From Campylobacterales bacterium (lineage in GTDB: Bacteria > Campylobacterota > Campylobacteria > Campylobacterales > Hydrogenimonadaceae), in NCBI GenBank assembly GCA_026986055.1, contig JALSPH010000099.1, positions 1-13,055 of the forward strand: 13,055 nucleotides of DNA, read 5' to 3'. Below, piece by piece: positions 1-6,004 of this stretch; the stretch's first letter is position 1; each line of letters starts with the position of its first letter. The notes beneath the pieces were generated by a model. That model had not been told where the DNA came from. It searched no databases and saw only the letters and a list, made by a program, of their open reading frames with translations. A program made the position numbers and the translations under genes.

Positions 1-20
1 AATCTATGATAGTTAAAAGG

Positions 21-75
21 CAGGATGGGTAAATAGTCCACCGCCGCAAGCGACAGTCGGGCTATTTACGTCCTG
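21..75. repeat. Long imperfect hairpin upstream of the island operon
   Basis: The outer arms CAGGA (21-25) and TCCTG (71-75) pair. After a small internal loop, GTAAATAG (29-36) pairs perfectly with CTATTTAC (62-69). CC/GG (38-39/59-60) and a small CGC/GCG stem (42-44/50-52) can extend it inward. There is no T-run after it, so it does not look like a simple intrinsic terminator. Its GC content is clearly above that of the operon that follows. It could be a dispersed palindromic repeat, a fragment of a structured RNA, or an element end. The sequence does not decide which. Confidence 0.45.
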
Positions 76-128
76 AAGAGTATTCGCACCCGGTGTGTGC
101 TCAATGTAAATGTATATTTGGATATAAC

Positions 129-137
129 TGGTATGAT
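129..137 (+). promoter_or_regulatory. Extended -10 promoter of the four-gene operon
   Basis: TG-G-TATGAT (129-137) fits an extended -10 element (TGnTATAAT with one mismatch). The predicted transcription start is near 144, leaving about 26 nt of leader containing the AAGAGG ribosome site before the ATG at 170. No convincing -35 hexamer is visible, which is common in Campylobacterota promoters. A second weaker hexamer, TATAAC, lies at 123-128. Confidence 0.45.
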
Positions 138-169
138 TAGTCTTCTAATAAAACTAAGAGGTTTGCAGA

Positions 170-1348
170 ATGACAATGGTAGAGACATTTAAGCAATTTT
201 TTACTCCTGCCAAATTTAGCAAGATACTTATTAATGAATTAACAATTTCTTCTCCTAAAAAAATAATTGATCTTACAATTGGAGAAGGATCATTGTTGAT
301 AGAAGCTAAAAAAAGATGGAAAAAAGCAGAATATTATGGTAATGATATAGATATAAATTGTTGCAAAAAACTTTCTTGCATATGTCCAAATTTACACTGT
401 ACAAATTATGATATCTTTGAATATAAAACAATTCAGAAAATATACGAACAAGTTGGTTTAGTTGATTTATGTGTTGGAAACCCCCCATTTCATAAAATTA
501 AAAAGAATAAAGACATTGAAAAGCTCTTAAAAGAGTTTAATTTGGATGATTTTCATCGGGGTAAATTTATTACATCAGAATTGCCATTTATACTTCAATG
601 CCTGAAATTATTAAAGAATAATGGGGTTTTGGCACTTATTTTACCTGATGGATTTTTTACAAACAATTCACTCTCAAATTTTAGAAAGTTTTTAATTTTT
701 AATTACACTATTGAAAAGGTAATCGAATTTCCTGTAAACATTTTTAAAAATACTGCAGCAAAAACTCATATTCTAATATTGAAAAAAAAATTTACTAAAA
801 AGGAATATACAATAAGGCTATCTAATATAGAAGGAGAAGCCATACATATAGATTTGGCAGATGGGATCAAAAGACTTGATTTTTCTTTTTACAAATATAT
901 GAAGTCTCTTAAAAACAACAATGTAAAAGAATTACATGATGTTGCAAAAATATTTAGAGGAAAACCGAAACATCTATTGAAAGATGTGCCAACCCAGTAT
1001 GTAATACATACAACTTCATTCGAAAAAAAGATGATTTCTAATCAATTACAATCATCATATACTCTTGAAAAATATTCTGAAAAAATTGCAGTACCTGGAG
1101 ACATAGTTTTAGCTAGAGTTGGGACATCTGTTGTTGGAAAGGTTTCCATAGTTCAAAAAGGATATTTTATACCAACAGATTGTGTAATTGTTATCCGATC
1201 AAGTAAAGATCTAACAAACTATATCTTTAGATCTTTATCTTCTGTAAAAGGACAAAAGTGGATTCAAGCTTTTAGCAAAGGGGTAGCAGCACGACACATA
1301 ACTATTGAAGATTTGAAATGCTTTCCAATAAATAGTGAGGTTATATGA
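170..1348 (+). CDS. N6-adenine DNA methyltransferase with HsdS-like target-recognition domain
   Basis: The predicted role is sequence-specific adenine methylation of DNA using S-adenosylmethionine. Visible signatures in order are QFFTP near residues 9-13 (the QxxTP-like N-terminal motif of type I/gamma methylases), motif I IIDLTIGEG at 32-40, GNDID at 57-61, and catalytic motif IV NPPF at 104-107. The N-terminal ~210 residues are therefore the catalytic domain. Residues ~252-390 resemble one type I specificity-subunit target-recognition domain: a VAKIFRG start, then PGDIVLARVGT and a YFIPTDCVIVI segment. One chain thus combines methylase and recognition, as in type IIG or M-S fusions, but at 392 residues no nuclease domain fits. 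An AAGAGG ribosome site precedes the ATG; Met3 is an alternative start. It is the first gene of the operon and its stop overlaps the next start (ATGA). Base composition is strongly AT-rich, unlike the flanking housekeeping genes. The class call is firm; the role in defence is inferred. Confidence 0.85.
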   Translation: MTMVETFKQFFTPAKFSKILINELTISSPKKIIDLTIGEGSLLIEAKKRWKKAEYYGNDIDINCCKKLSCICPNLHCTNYDIFEYKTIQKIYEQVGLVDLCVGNPPFHKIKKNKDIEKLLKEFNLDDFHRGKFITSELPFILQCLKLLKNNGVLALILPDGFFTNNSLSNFRKFLIFNYTIEKVIEFPVNIFKNTAAKTHILILKKKFTKKEYTIRLSNIEGEAIHIDLADGIKRLDFSFYKYMKSLKNNNVKELHDVAKIFRGKPKHLLKDVPTQYVIHTTSFEKKMISNQLQSSYTLEKYSEKIAVPGDIVLARVGTSVVGKVSIVQKGYFIPTDCVIVIRSSKDLTNYIFRSLSSVKGQKWIQAFSKGVAARHITIEDLKCFPINSEVI

Positions 1349-2238
1349 TGTTTAACTTGCCCTCAGAATGGGAAACCTTTTATGAAGATATGAAAAAAAC
1401 TGCACTTAAATACATAAAAATAAATTTTTGGGAAATAGAAGAAGATGATTTTTTACTTTGGTTACAAAACTTTGAAACAAATGAAGAAAAATTTATAGCA
1501 GCACTACTTATTTATAGATTAATTTATAGAAATAAAGCGGCACTTCTATCAATGTATAACTACATAATAGACATCATATTGCCAAATGAATTATCACCTT
1601 TCGGAATTGAGTTTCCTCCACTTGATGAGTTACATGCTAAATTGGAAAATGGTAGAGAATTACAATTAAGATTTTCTACAATAGAAGGTGTTGATAAGCA
1701 AACAGGAAAAAGTGGTAGTACAATTTTAAGATACTTTGAGAGGAATGGAGGTTTTCATAAAAGATTGAAAATCTCAGCAAATATGCTAAAGGGTATTGAT
1801 AGAAATTCTTGTAAGGTTGTAGTTTTATTTGATGACATGATGGGAACGGGTGAACAGTTTAACTTATATTTAGAAAAATATTATAAAGATTGTGAGGGGC
1901 TTATAGTGCTCTATTGTCCACTATCTGCAACTCGACATGCTATAGAATCATTTAACAGTGAGAAATATTCTAATGTAATAATATCTCCAGTTGAAATACT
2001 TGATGAACAATACAAATTTTTTAATATAAGCTTTATGCCTAAAATTGCTGAAGATATAGACTTAGAAGAACTTAGAAGTATATATACTAACTTAATGGAA
2101 AGAAAAACTAAAATAAAAGAACTCTTTGGAAGATCTGGTCAAGAATTAACATATGTGTTTGTTGACTCAACGCCTAATAACACATTGCCAGCCTTATGGT
2201 ATAGTGATGATATTTGGACACCACTTGTACCAAGATAA
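1345..2238 (+). CDS. Phosphoribosyltransferase-like protein (PRTase-CE type)
   Basis: The central diagnostic segment VVVLFDDMMGTGEQF (158-172) matches the PRPP-binding loop of type I phosphoribosyltransferases: hydrophobic strand, two acidic residues, then a Thr-Gly loop. Upstream, GKSGSTILRYF (121-131) and, near the C terminus, NNTLPALWYSDDIW (278-291) fit what I recall of the PRTase-CE family found in prokaryotic conflict systems. That family assignment is from memory, not a search. The first ~110 residues are a helical region with no recognised domain. The substrate base or nucleotide is unknown, so a salvage role cannot be excluded, but the neighbours argue against one. The start overlaps the methylase stop by 4 bp, suggesting translational coupling; ATG at 1348 is an equally possible start. 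No signal peptide or membrane segment is seen, so it should be cytoplasmic. AT-rich like the rest of the operon. Confidence 0.7.
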   Translation: MMFNLPSEWETFYEDMKKTALKYIKINFWEIEEDDFLLWLQNFETNEEKFIAALLIYRLIYRNKAALLSMYNYIIDIILPNELSPFGIEFPPLDELHAKLENGRELQLRFSTIEGVDKQTGKSGSTILRYFERNGGFHKRLKISANMLKGIDRNSCKVVVLFDDMMGTGEQFNLYLEKYYKDCEGLIVLYCPLSATRHAIESFNSEKYSNVIISPVEILDEQYKFFNISFMPKIAEDIDLEELRSIYTNLMERKTKIKELFGRSGQELTYVFVDSTPNNTLPALWYSDDIWTPLVPR

Positions 2239-2247
2239 AGGATAACT

Positions 2248-4248
2248 ATGCAACCAATGCTATCACAAATTTTCAAAAAAAACAGAGCTGAGGAATTTCC
2301 TGATGACTTATGGGGAAAATATGTTTTACCATTGAACTATGCTCAATTTAATTTATTACATGAAACAAAAGGTGTAAAAGTTGTCGGCGGAAGGGGTACG
2401 GGTAAGACCATGTACCTTAAATATCATGCCTATAATACACAATTAAGTAAGCAACGAATGTTGATAACAGAAGACAATATTAATACCATAGGCATCTATT
2501 GGAAACCAGATACACATTTTGTTCAACTAATTAACAAGTCCTATCTAAATGATAAATGGGATGCAGTATTTAATACTTATGTAGCGTTGTCGCTTATGAT
2601 GAAGTTTTTAGAGTTCATTGATGTTTTTTTGGACTCTAATTATCATGATGAAGATACTAAAGAGAGATTGAAAAATTTTACAGTGCCAAAAGATTTTTCT
2701 GAAGAATTAAACATCAATCAAGAAGTTCTTTTAATAGAATTAAAAGAAAGAATAAGAGGTTTTTTGTTTAAGTTGCAAAATTGGCTTCATAATCCAATCA
2801 AAGATTTTCTTTTTTACCTTGATGGAAAAGCAACTATTGAATATATAATTCAAATATGGAAAGATAATAATTTTTTCAAAAAAACAACTTTTCACATTTT
2901 TATTGATGAGTTTGAAAATTTAAGGGAAGAACATCAAAAAATTATAAACACTTGGATGAAACATGGAGCCTCTCCGCTTATATTTAGCATTGCTTATAAA
3001 AAACACGCCTATGTATCAGATAATACTACAAGCAAAGAACACACTCAAGGAAGAAATGATCACCGCATAATTGATTTAGTGGATGATGTATATGCAAAAA
3101 CGGATGATGATTTTAAACTACTCTCCGCCGAAATCATAGCATCAAAAATTCAGGAGTATGATTCACAATACAAAATTGTTGATAATGACAAAATATCATC
3201 AGAAGAAGAAGTTAAATATAGAAGATCCATAGAGTATAAAAATAAAATGATTGAATTTGTAAATAGCATATTTCCTTCTTTGCGATATGGAGAAATTGCT
3301 GCTTTAGTAATGTCAGATAAAACATTAAAAAACAAGCTGATTAAAAATATAAAACTCGCACTAAAAACAAAAAACTCTACCTTAAAAGATTCATATTTTT
3401 ATGATGATGATTTTCCAGAAGCATCAGTGGTAAATGGAACTCTTTTGTTTAGAACTAGGACAAAGCCTGAAGAACTGAAAAAACTTTTCAATGACTACAA
3501 AAAAGCAGGTGTGCAGTCTCCATCTGTAACTGCTTACAAAGAACAAATTTCTAATGCTCTGGTTGGTTCAATATTATATATTTATATATCGTTTCCACAA
3601 AGGATATGCCCTATATACGCAGGTTTTGAGAGATTCTGTTTGATGTCTAGAAATAATTTACGACATTTACTTGAATTGTGTTATCAATCGTTTGTAGAAC
3701 TTGAGAACTCTAACAATTTAGAACAAAAACCTATAAAAGTAGATTTTAATCTACAAGCAAAAGCTGCAAAGTTTTGTAGTAGACAAGAACTTGATACAAT
3801 TTCTGAGCTAGGGTCTTATGGTAAAGATTTACAAAAAATAGCAAATAGATTAGGAATAATTTTCTCTCTAAAACAAAAAATAAAAACTCAAAGTAAGCCT
3901 GAAAATATACATTTTTCAGTAGAAACACATTCGTTGGAGACAATTGATGAAAAGTTTAATATTTTATTGCATGAAGCTAAACTGTGGAATGTACTGCAAG
4001 AATTTGACGGAACTACCAAGGACACAAGCGATAGTATTTCGACAAAAGAGTTTATGTTAACTCCTATTCTCGCTCCATATTATAAGATTAGTATGAGAAA
4101 GATACATAAAATTGTTTTTAAACCAGATGAAATTAAAACAATTTTTTTAAAAAGCGATACTGAATTTGATAAATTGTATAAAAAATTTGTTAAAGAATGG
4201 AAAATTGAAAATGCTGAAGACCTAGGTTTGTTCGGAGAAAACTACTAA
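2248..4248 (+). CDS. ORC/CDC6-like P-loop ATPase
   Basis: This is a large cytoplasmic ATPase. The Walker A motif GGRGTGKT (47-54) follows VKVV, and the Walker B motif FHIFIDEFENL (215-225) carries adjacent Asp220-Glu221, the AAA+/STAND arrangement. The wide spacing between the motifs contains a charged helical insert (about 125-205). The style of the GxGTGKT and IDEFENL motifs resembles the ORC-CDC6-like ATPases of prokaryotic conflict systems. The C-terminal ~400 residues have no domain I recognise and could hold regulatory or target-sensing regions. The start is preceded by AAAGGA at 6-nt spacing, 9 bp after the PRTase gene; the stop TAA shares its last A with the next ATG. A likely role is an NTP-driven sensor or switch controlling the PRTase or gene 4, but this is inferred from context. 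ATPase identity is strong; ORC/CDC6 subclass is moderate. Confidence 0.75.
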   Translation: MQPMLSQIFKKNRAEEFPDDLWGKYVLPLNYAQFNLLHETKGVKVVGGRGTGKTMYLKYHAYNTQLSKQRMLITEDNINTIGIYWKPDTHFVQLINKSYLNDKWDAVFNTYVALSLMMKFLEFIDVFLDSNYHDEDTKERLKNFTVPKDFSEELNINQEVLLIELKERIRGFLFKLQNWLHNPIKDFLFYLDGKATIEYIIQIWKDNNFFKKTTFHIFIDEFENLREEHQKIINTWMKHGASPLIFSIAYKKHAYVSDNTTSKEHTQGRNDHRIIDLVDDVYAKTDDDFKLLSAEIIASKIQEYDSQYKIVDNDKISSEEEVKYRRSIEYKNKMIEFVNSIFPSLRYGEIAALVMSDKTLKNKLIKNIKLALKTKNSTLKDSYFYDDDFPEASVVNGTLLFRTRTKPEELKKLFNDYKKAGVQSPSVTAYKEQISNALVGSILYIYISFPQRICPIYAGFERFCLMSRNNLRHLLELCYQSFVELENSNNLEQKPIKVDFNLQAKAAKFCSRQELDTISELGSYGKDLQKIANRLGIIFSLKQKIKTQSKPENIHFSVETHSLETIDEKFNILLHEAKLWNVLQEFDGTTKDTSDSISTKEFMLTPILAPYYKISMRKIHKIVFKPDEIKTIFLKSDTEFDKLYKKFVKEWKIENAEDLGLFGENY

Positions 4249-5177
4249 TGTGGAGATTTAGAAATATTAAGACTTATTTCAACCATGACGAAGTTTCATT
4301 AGAGAAAGATACCATTGCATATCATGGTGATTTTCTTTTAGATGATAGAGGCAAGTATGTTCAGTCATTGCTGAATAAATTTGTTGAGAAAAAAATTTAT
4401 TTAAAATATGATGAAAATGATTTTCTTTTTTTAGTCAATGAAAATAATACAGAAAATAAACTAAGTAAGTTTGATTTAAAAAATAAACTATTAAAACAGA
4501 ACATTTCCCATTCAGTAGTTATTGATGCAACTACATTGAGTTTTGCAGAAATTCTTTTTCTTCTAAGTGATTTAAATAAAATAAAAGATGTTCAAAACAT
4601 ACATATTCTATACGTTGAACCATCAGAGTATAAGTTCCTCAATAGTTCAATTACGACATATGATGAATTTGCACTGTCAGACAAGTTGCAACAATTTCCA
4701 CCTTTGCCAGGCTTTACAATAAACACCGAACTTGAGCACGTTGAGCTGGTTGCCTTTCTGGGATTTGAAAAACAAAGACTTGGGCAAATATTCTCATCTG
4801 AGGAAGTGATTTATGACAACTTTATACCAATAATCCCTTTACCAGGTTTTTCTCCAGGTTGGGAGAATAGAACAATAAATAATCATTTGAAATTTTTTGA
4901 CCCAAGATATCGATTTTCTAATGTAAAGTATGTGTCAGCCAATAATCCATTTCAAACACTAAAGATATTAGAAAAGTTAGCTGCTGCAAGAAAATGTTTC
5001 AGAGTAGCCCCTATAGGAACAAAGCCAAATGCAATCGGGTGTGCAGTTTTTCTTGTAAACAATGAAAATAATGATGAAACCAACTTTGGTGCATTATATG
5101 ACTTCCCCGTAAAAAGCAAAAATCGCTCGTCTGGCGTTGGTAAGGTGCATATTTATAATTTATTTAAAATCGATTAG
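4248..5177 (+). CDS. Unrecognised last gene of the methylase-PRTase-ATPase operon
   Basis: I do not recognise this 309-residue protein. It looks cytoplasmic and folded, with no signal peptide or membrane helix. Stretches that look like conserved alpha/beta elements include SVVIDATTLSFAE (89-101), a strand IHILYVEP (118-125), LVAFLGFEKQRL (167-178), a Pro/Gly-rich loop IPLPGFSPGWE (196-206), and IGTKPNAIGCAVFLV (256-270). It ends with a basic Gly/Ser-rich segment followed by VGKVHIYNLF. The alternating strands suggest a Rossmann-like core, and the two PGF loops and the GTKPNA motif could form an active or nucleotide-binding site; that is inference. Its ATG overlaps the ATPase stop by one base, so it is co-translated with it. 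The IS debris begins 9 bp after its TAG, with no terminator between. It could be the effector, an adaptor, or a partner of the PRTase. Confidence 0.6.
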   Translation: MWRFRNIKTYFNHDEVSLEKDTIAYHGDFLLDDRGKYVQSLLNKFVEKKIYLKYDENDFLFLVNENNTENKLSKFDLKNKLLKQNISHSVVIDATTLSFAEILFLLSDLNKIKDVQNIHILYVEPSEYKFLNSSITTYDEFALSDKLQQFPPLPGFTINTELEHVELVAFLGFEKQRLGQIFSSEEVIYDNFIPIIPLPGFSPGWENRTINNHLKFFDPRYRFSNVKYVSANNPFQTLKILEKLAAARKCFRVAPIGTKPNAIGCAVFLVNNENNDETNFGALYDFPVKSKNRSSGVGKVHIYNLFKID

Positions 5178-5186
5178 TATTTATAG

Positions 5187-5254
5187 TGACTTCCATCCCA
5201 TATTCTGCTCCTATAATTTCTGTATTATACACTGTGCAGTCGGGCTGGGGGTCA
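5187..5254. mobile_element. 68-bp mini-element with IS3-like terminal repeats
   Basis: The left end reads TGACTTCCATCCCATATTCTGC (written here as two parts: TGACTTCCATCCC and ATATTCTGC, 5187-5208). The right end (5233-5254), read on the opposite strand, begins TGACCCCCAGCCCGACTGC. The two share TGAC, CCA-CCC and CTGC in register. The terminal TG...CA dinucleotides and the C-rich inner part fit IS3-family ends, and the right end closely resembles the repeat at 5443-5463 (both begin TGTGCAG and end GGGGTCA). No clear target duplication flanks it; instead TATAG and CTATA extend the inverted repeat. It codes for nothing. It is best read as a MITE-like deletion derivative. Confidence 0.45.
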
Positions 5255-5258
5255 CTAT

Positions 5259-5441
5259 AACGGAATGATCGAAAGGTTTTTTCGAACGATCAAAGAAGAA
5301 TGCATCTGGCATCACAACTTCAAAAATATCAAGGAGGCAAATGATATCATCAGCAGGTGGATCGAATTTTACAATCGGGAACGAAGGCATTCGGCGCTGC
5401 AGTGCAAAACGCCTTATGAAGCGTTTCGTTTAGCGGCTTAA
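5259..5441 (+). pseudogene. IS3-family transposase OrfB, C-terminal remnant
   Basis: The reading frame NGMIERFFRTIKEECIW... to EAFRLAA and a TAA (5439-5441) matches the C-terminal rve integrase-core end of IS3-family OrfB, where QNGMIERFFRxLKEE is typical. Visible are the catalytic-region Glu of MIERFF, the YNRERRHSAL segment and the terminal TPYEAF motif. About 60 codons remain of a gene usually 270-300 codons long. Homology stops abruptly at the Asn codon, and the codons before it belong to the mini-element, so the 5' part was deleted or replaced. No start codon or complete catalytic triad remains, so it cannot make active transposase. Confidence 0.85.
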
Positions 5442-5442
5442 G

Positions 5443-5463
5443 TGTGCAGAAAGGGAGGGGTCA
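5443..5463 (+). repeat. Right terminal inverted repeat of the IS3-family remnant
   Basis: TGTGCAGAAAGGGAGGGGTC plus a final A (5443-5463) begins one base after the transposase stop, where IS3-family right ends lie, and ends in the expected CA. Its reverse complement, TGACCCCTCCCTTTCTGC, resembles the left-type end at 5187. It abuts the integrase remnant directly, so the IS apparently inserted in that gene. The partner target duplication is not visible because the left side has been rearranged. Confidence 0.6.
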
Positions 5464-5465
5464 GT

Positions 5466-5600
5466 ACACTGGGGCATAAAGATGTTTCCATTACGCTCAA
5501 GATATATACCAAATTTATCGAAGAGAGCGACGAAATACGCTTTAAGAAAATAGAAAAAATGGGCACACTTATGGGCACACTCACGGATGAGAGCCTTTAA
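5466..5600 (+). pseudogene. Tyrosine recombinase (integrase), C-terminal remnant
   Basis: The frame TLGHKDVSITLKIYTKF retains the end of a phage-type integrase: the LGH motif (the third conserved catalytic-region His) followed 9-10 residues later by the nucleophilic Tyr in KIYTKF. The frame runs on to a TAA at 5598-5600. Only ~44 codons remain of a gene usually 300-400 codons long; the N-terminal and Arg-bearing parts are gone, cut at the IS end at 5463. The tail contains a perfect 12-bp tandem duplication (5559-5570 and 5571-5582, encoding MGTL twice). It probably belonged to the element that brought the upstream AT-rich operon. Its 3' end 26 bp before ybgC would place an attachment site near 5600-5626. 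Confidence 0.85.
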
Positions 5601-5604
5601 GATG

Positions 5605-5619
5605 CCCTATTTATAGGGG
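5605..5619 (+). promoter_or_regulatory. Short palindrome covering the ybgC ribosome site
   Basis: CCCTAT-TT-ATAGGG (5605-5618) is a perfect palindrome, followed by G and four Ts. The ybgC Shine-Dalgarno AGGGG (5615-5619) forms its right arm, 7 nt before the GTG start. In RNA a 5-bp stem with a 4-nt loop could hide the ribosome site. It may instead be a weak terminator for the integrase, or part of the att core. Confidence 0.35.
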
Positions 5620-5626
5620 TTTTAGC

Positions 5627-6004
5627 GTGAAAATAAGGGTCTATTACGAAGATACCGATGCAGCGGGTATAGTCTACTACGCCAACTATTTGAAGTTTTG
5701 TGAAAGAGCGCGTAGTGAGCTCTTTTTCAAAAAAGGTTTTTCGCCGCAAAGTGAAGAGGGGTATTTTGTGGTCAAGAGGCTCGAAGCGGAATATATCAAG
5801 CCTGCCAAGCTTGGAGATCTACTTGAAGTCACTACCGAGCTTGTAGAGAAAAGAGGAGCCTCCATACTCTTGAAACAGTGTGTCAAAAGAGAAGGGAAGA
5901 CTATTTTTGAGATGAGTGTAAGGCTAGCTTTTTTGAAAGATGCAAAAGCGGCGAAGATTCCCGAGAGTATCTACTCGCTCATATCGGAGTGGAAGGTGTC
6001 GTAA
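5627..6004 (+). CDS. ybgC: YbgC-family acyl-CoA thioesterase (hotdog fold)
   Basis: It hydrolyses acyl-CoA thioesters; in many Gram-negatives ybgC sits with the tol-pal envelope genes, though not here. The N-terminal motif VYYEDTDAAGIVYYANYL (residues 5-22) is the family signature, with catalytic Asp in the TDxxG turn. FCERARSELF, then VKRLEAEYIKPAKLGDLLEV and the final strand EMSVRLAFLKD follow the E. coli YbgC pattern. At 125 residues it has normal length. The start is GTG with AGGGG 7 nt upstream; beginning further in would cut the first strand. It is the first chromosomal gene after the integrase remnant and overlaps the convergent exported-protein gene by 34 bp at their 3' ends. Family assignment is firm; the acyl substrate is unknown. 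Confidence 0.93.
   Translation: MKIRVYYEDTDAAGIVYYANYLKFCERARSELFFKKGFSPQSEEGYFVVKRLEAEYIKPAKLGDLLEVTTELVEKRGASILLKQCVKREGKTIFEMSVRLAFLKDAKAAKIPESIYSLISEWKVS

Noticed and set aside
13..144. Minus-strand open frame of 43 codons across the upstream hairpin, with protein-like segments (for example a GGG-rich stretch)
   Set aside because: It has no start codon or ribosome site, is very short and coincides with the palindrome, so the amino-acid pattern may be a by-product of the repeat.
21..170. Retron or other RNA component of a defence system upstream of the operon
   Set aside because: No reverse transcriptase is in the window, and the hairpin lacks recognisable retron msr/msd inverted-repeat features.
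54..5246. 10-bp match CAGTCGGGCT at 54-63 and 5237-5246 as possible island-flanking direct repeat
   Set aside because: Ten-base matches are expected by chance many times in 13 kb, and the context on either side does not extend it.
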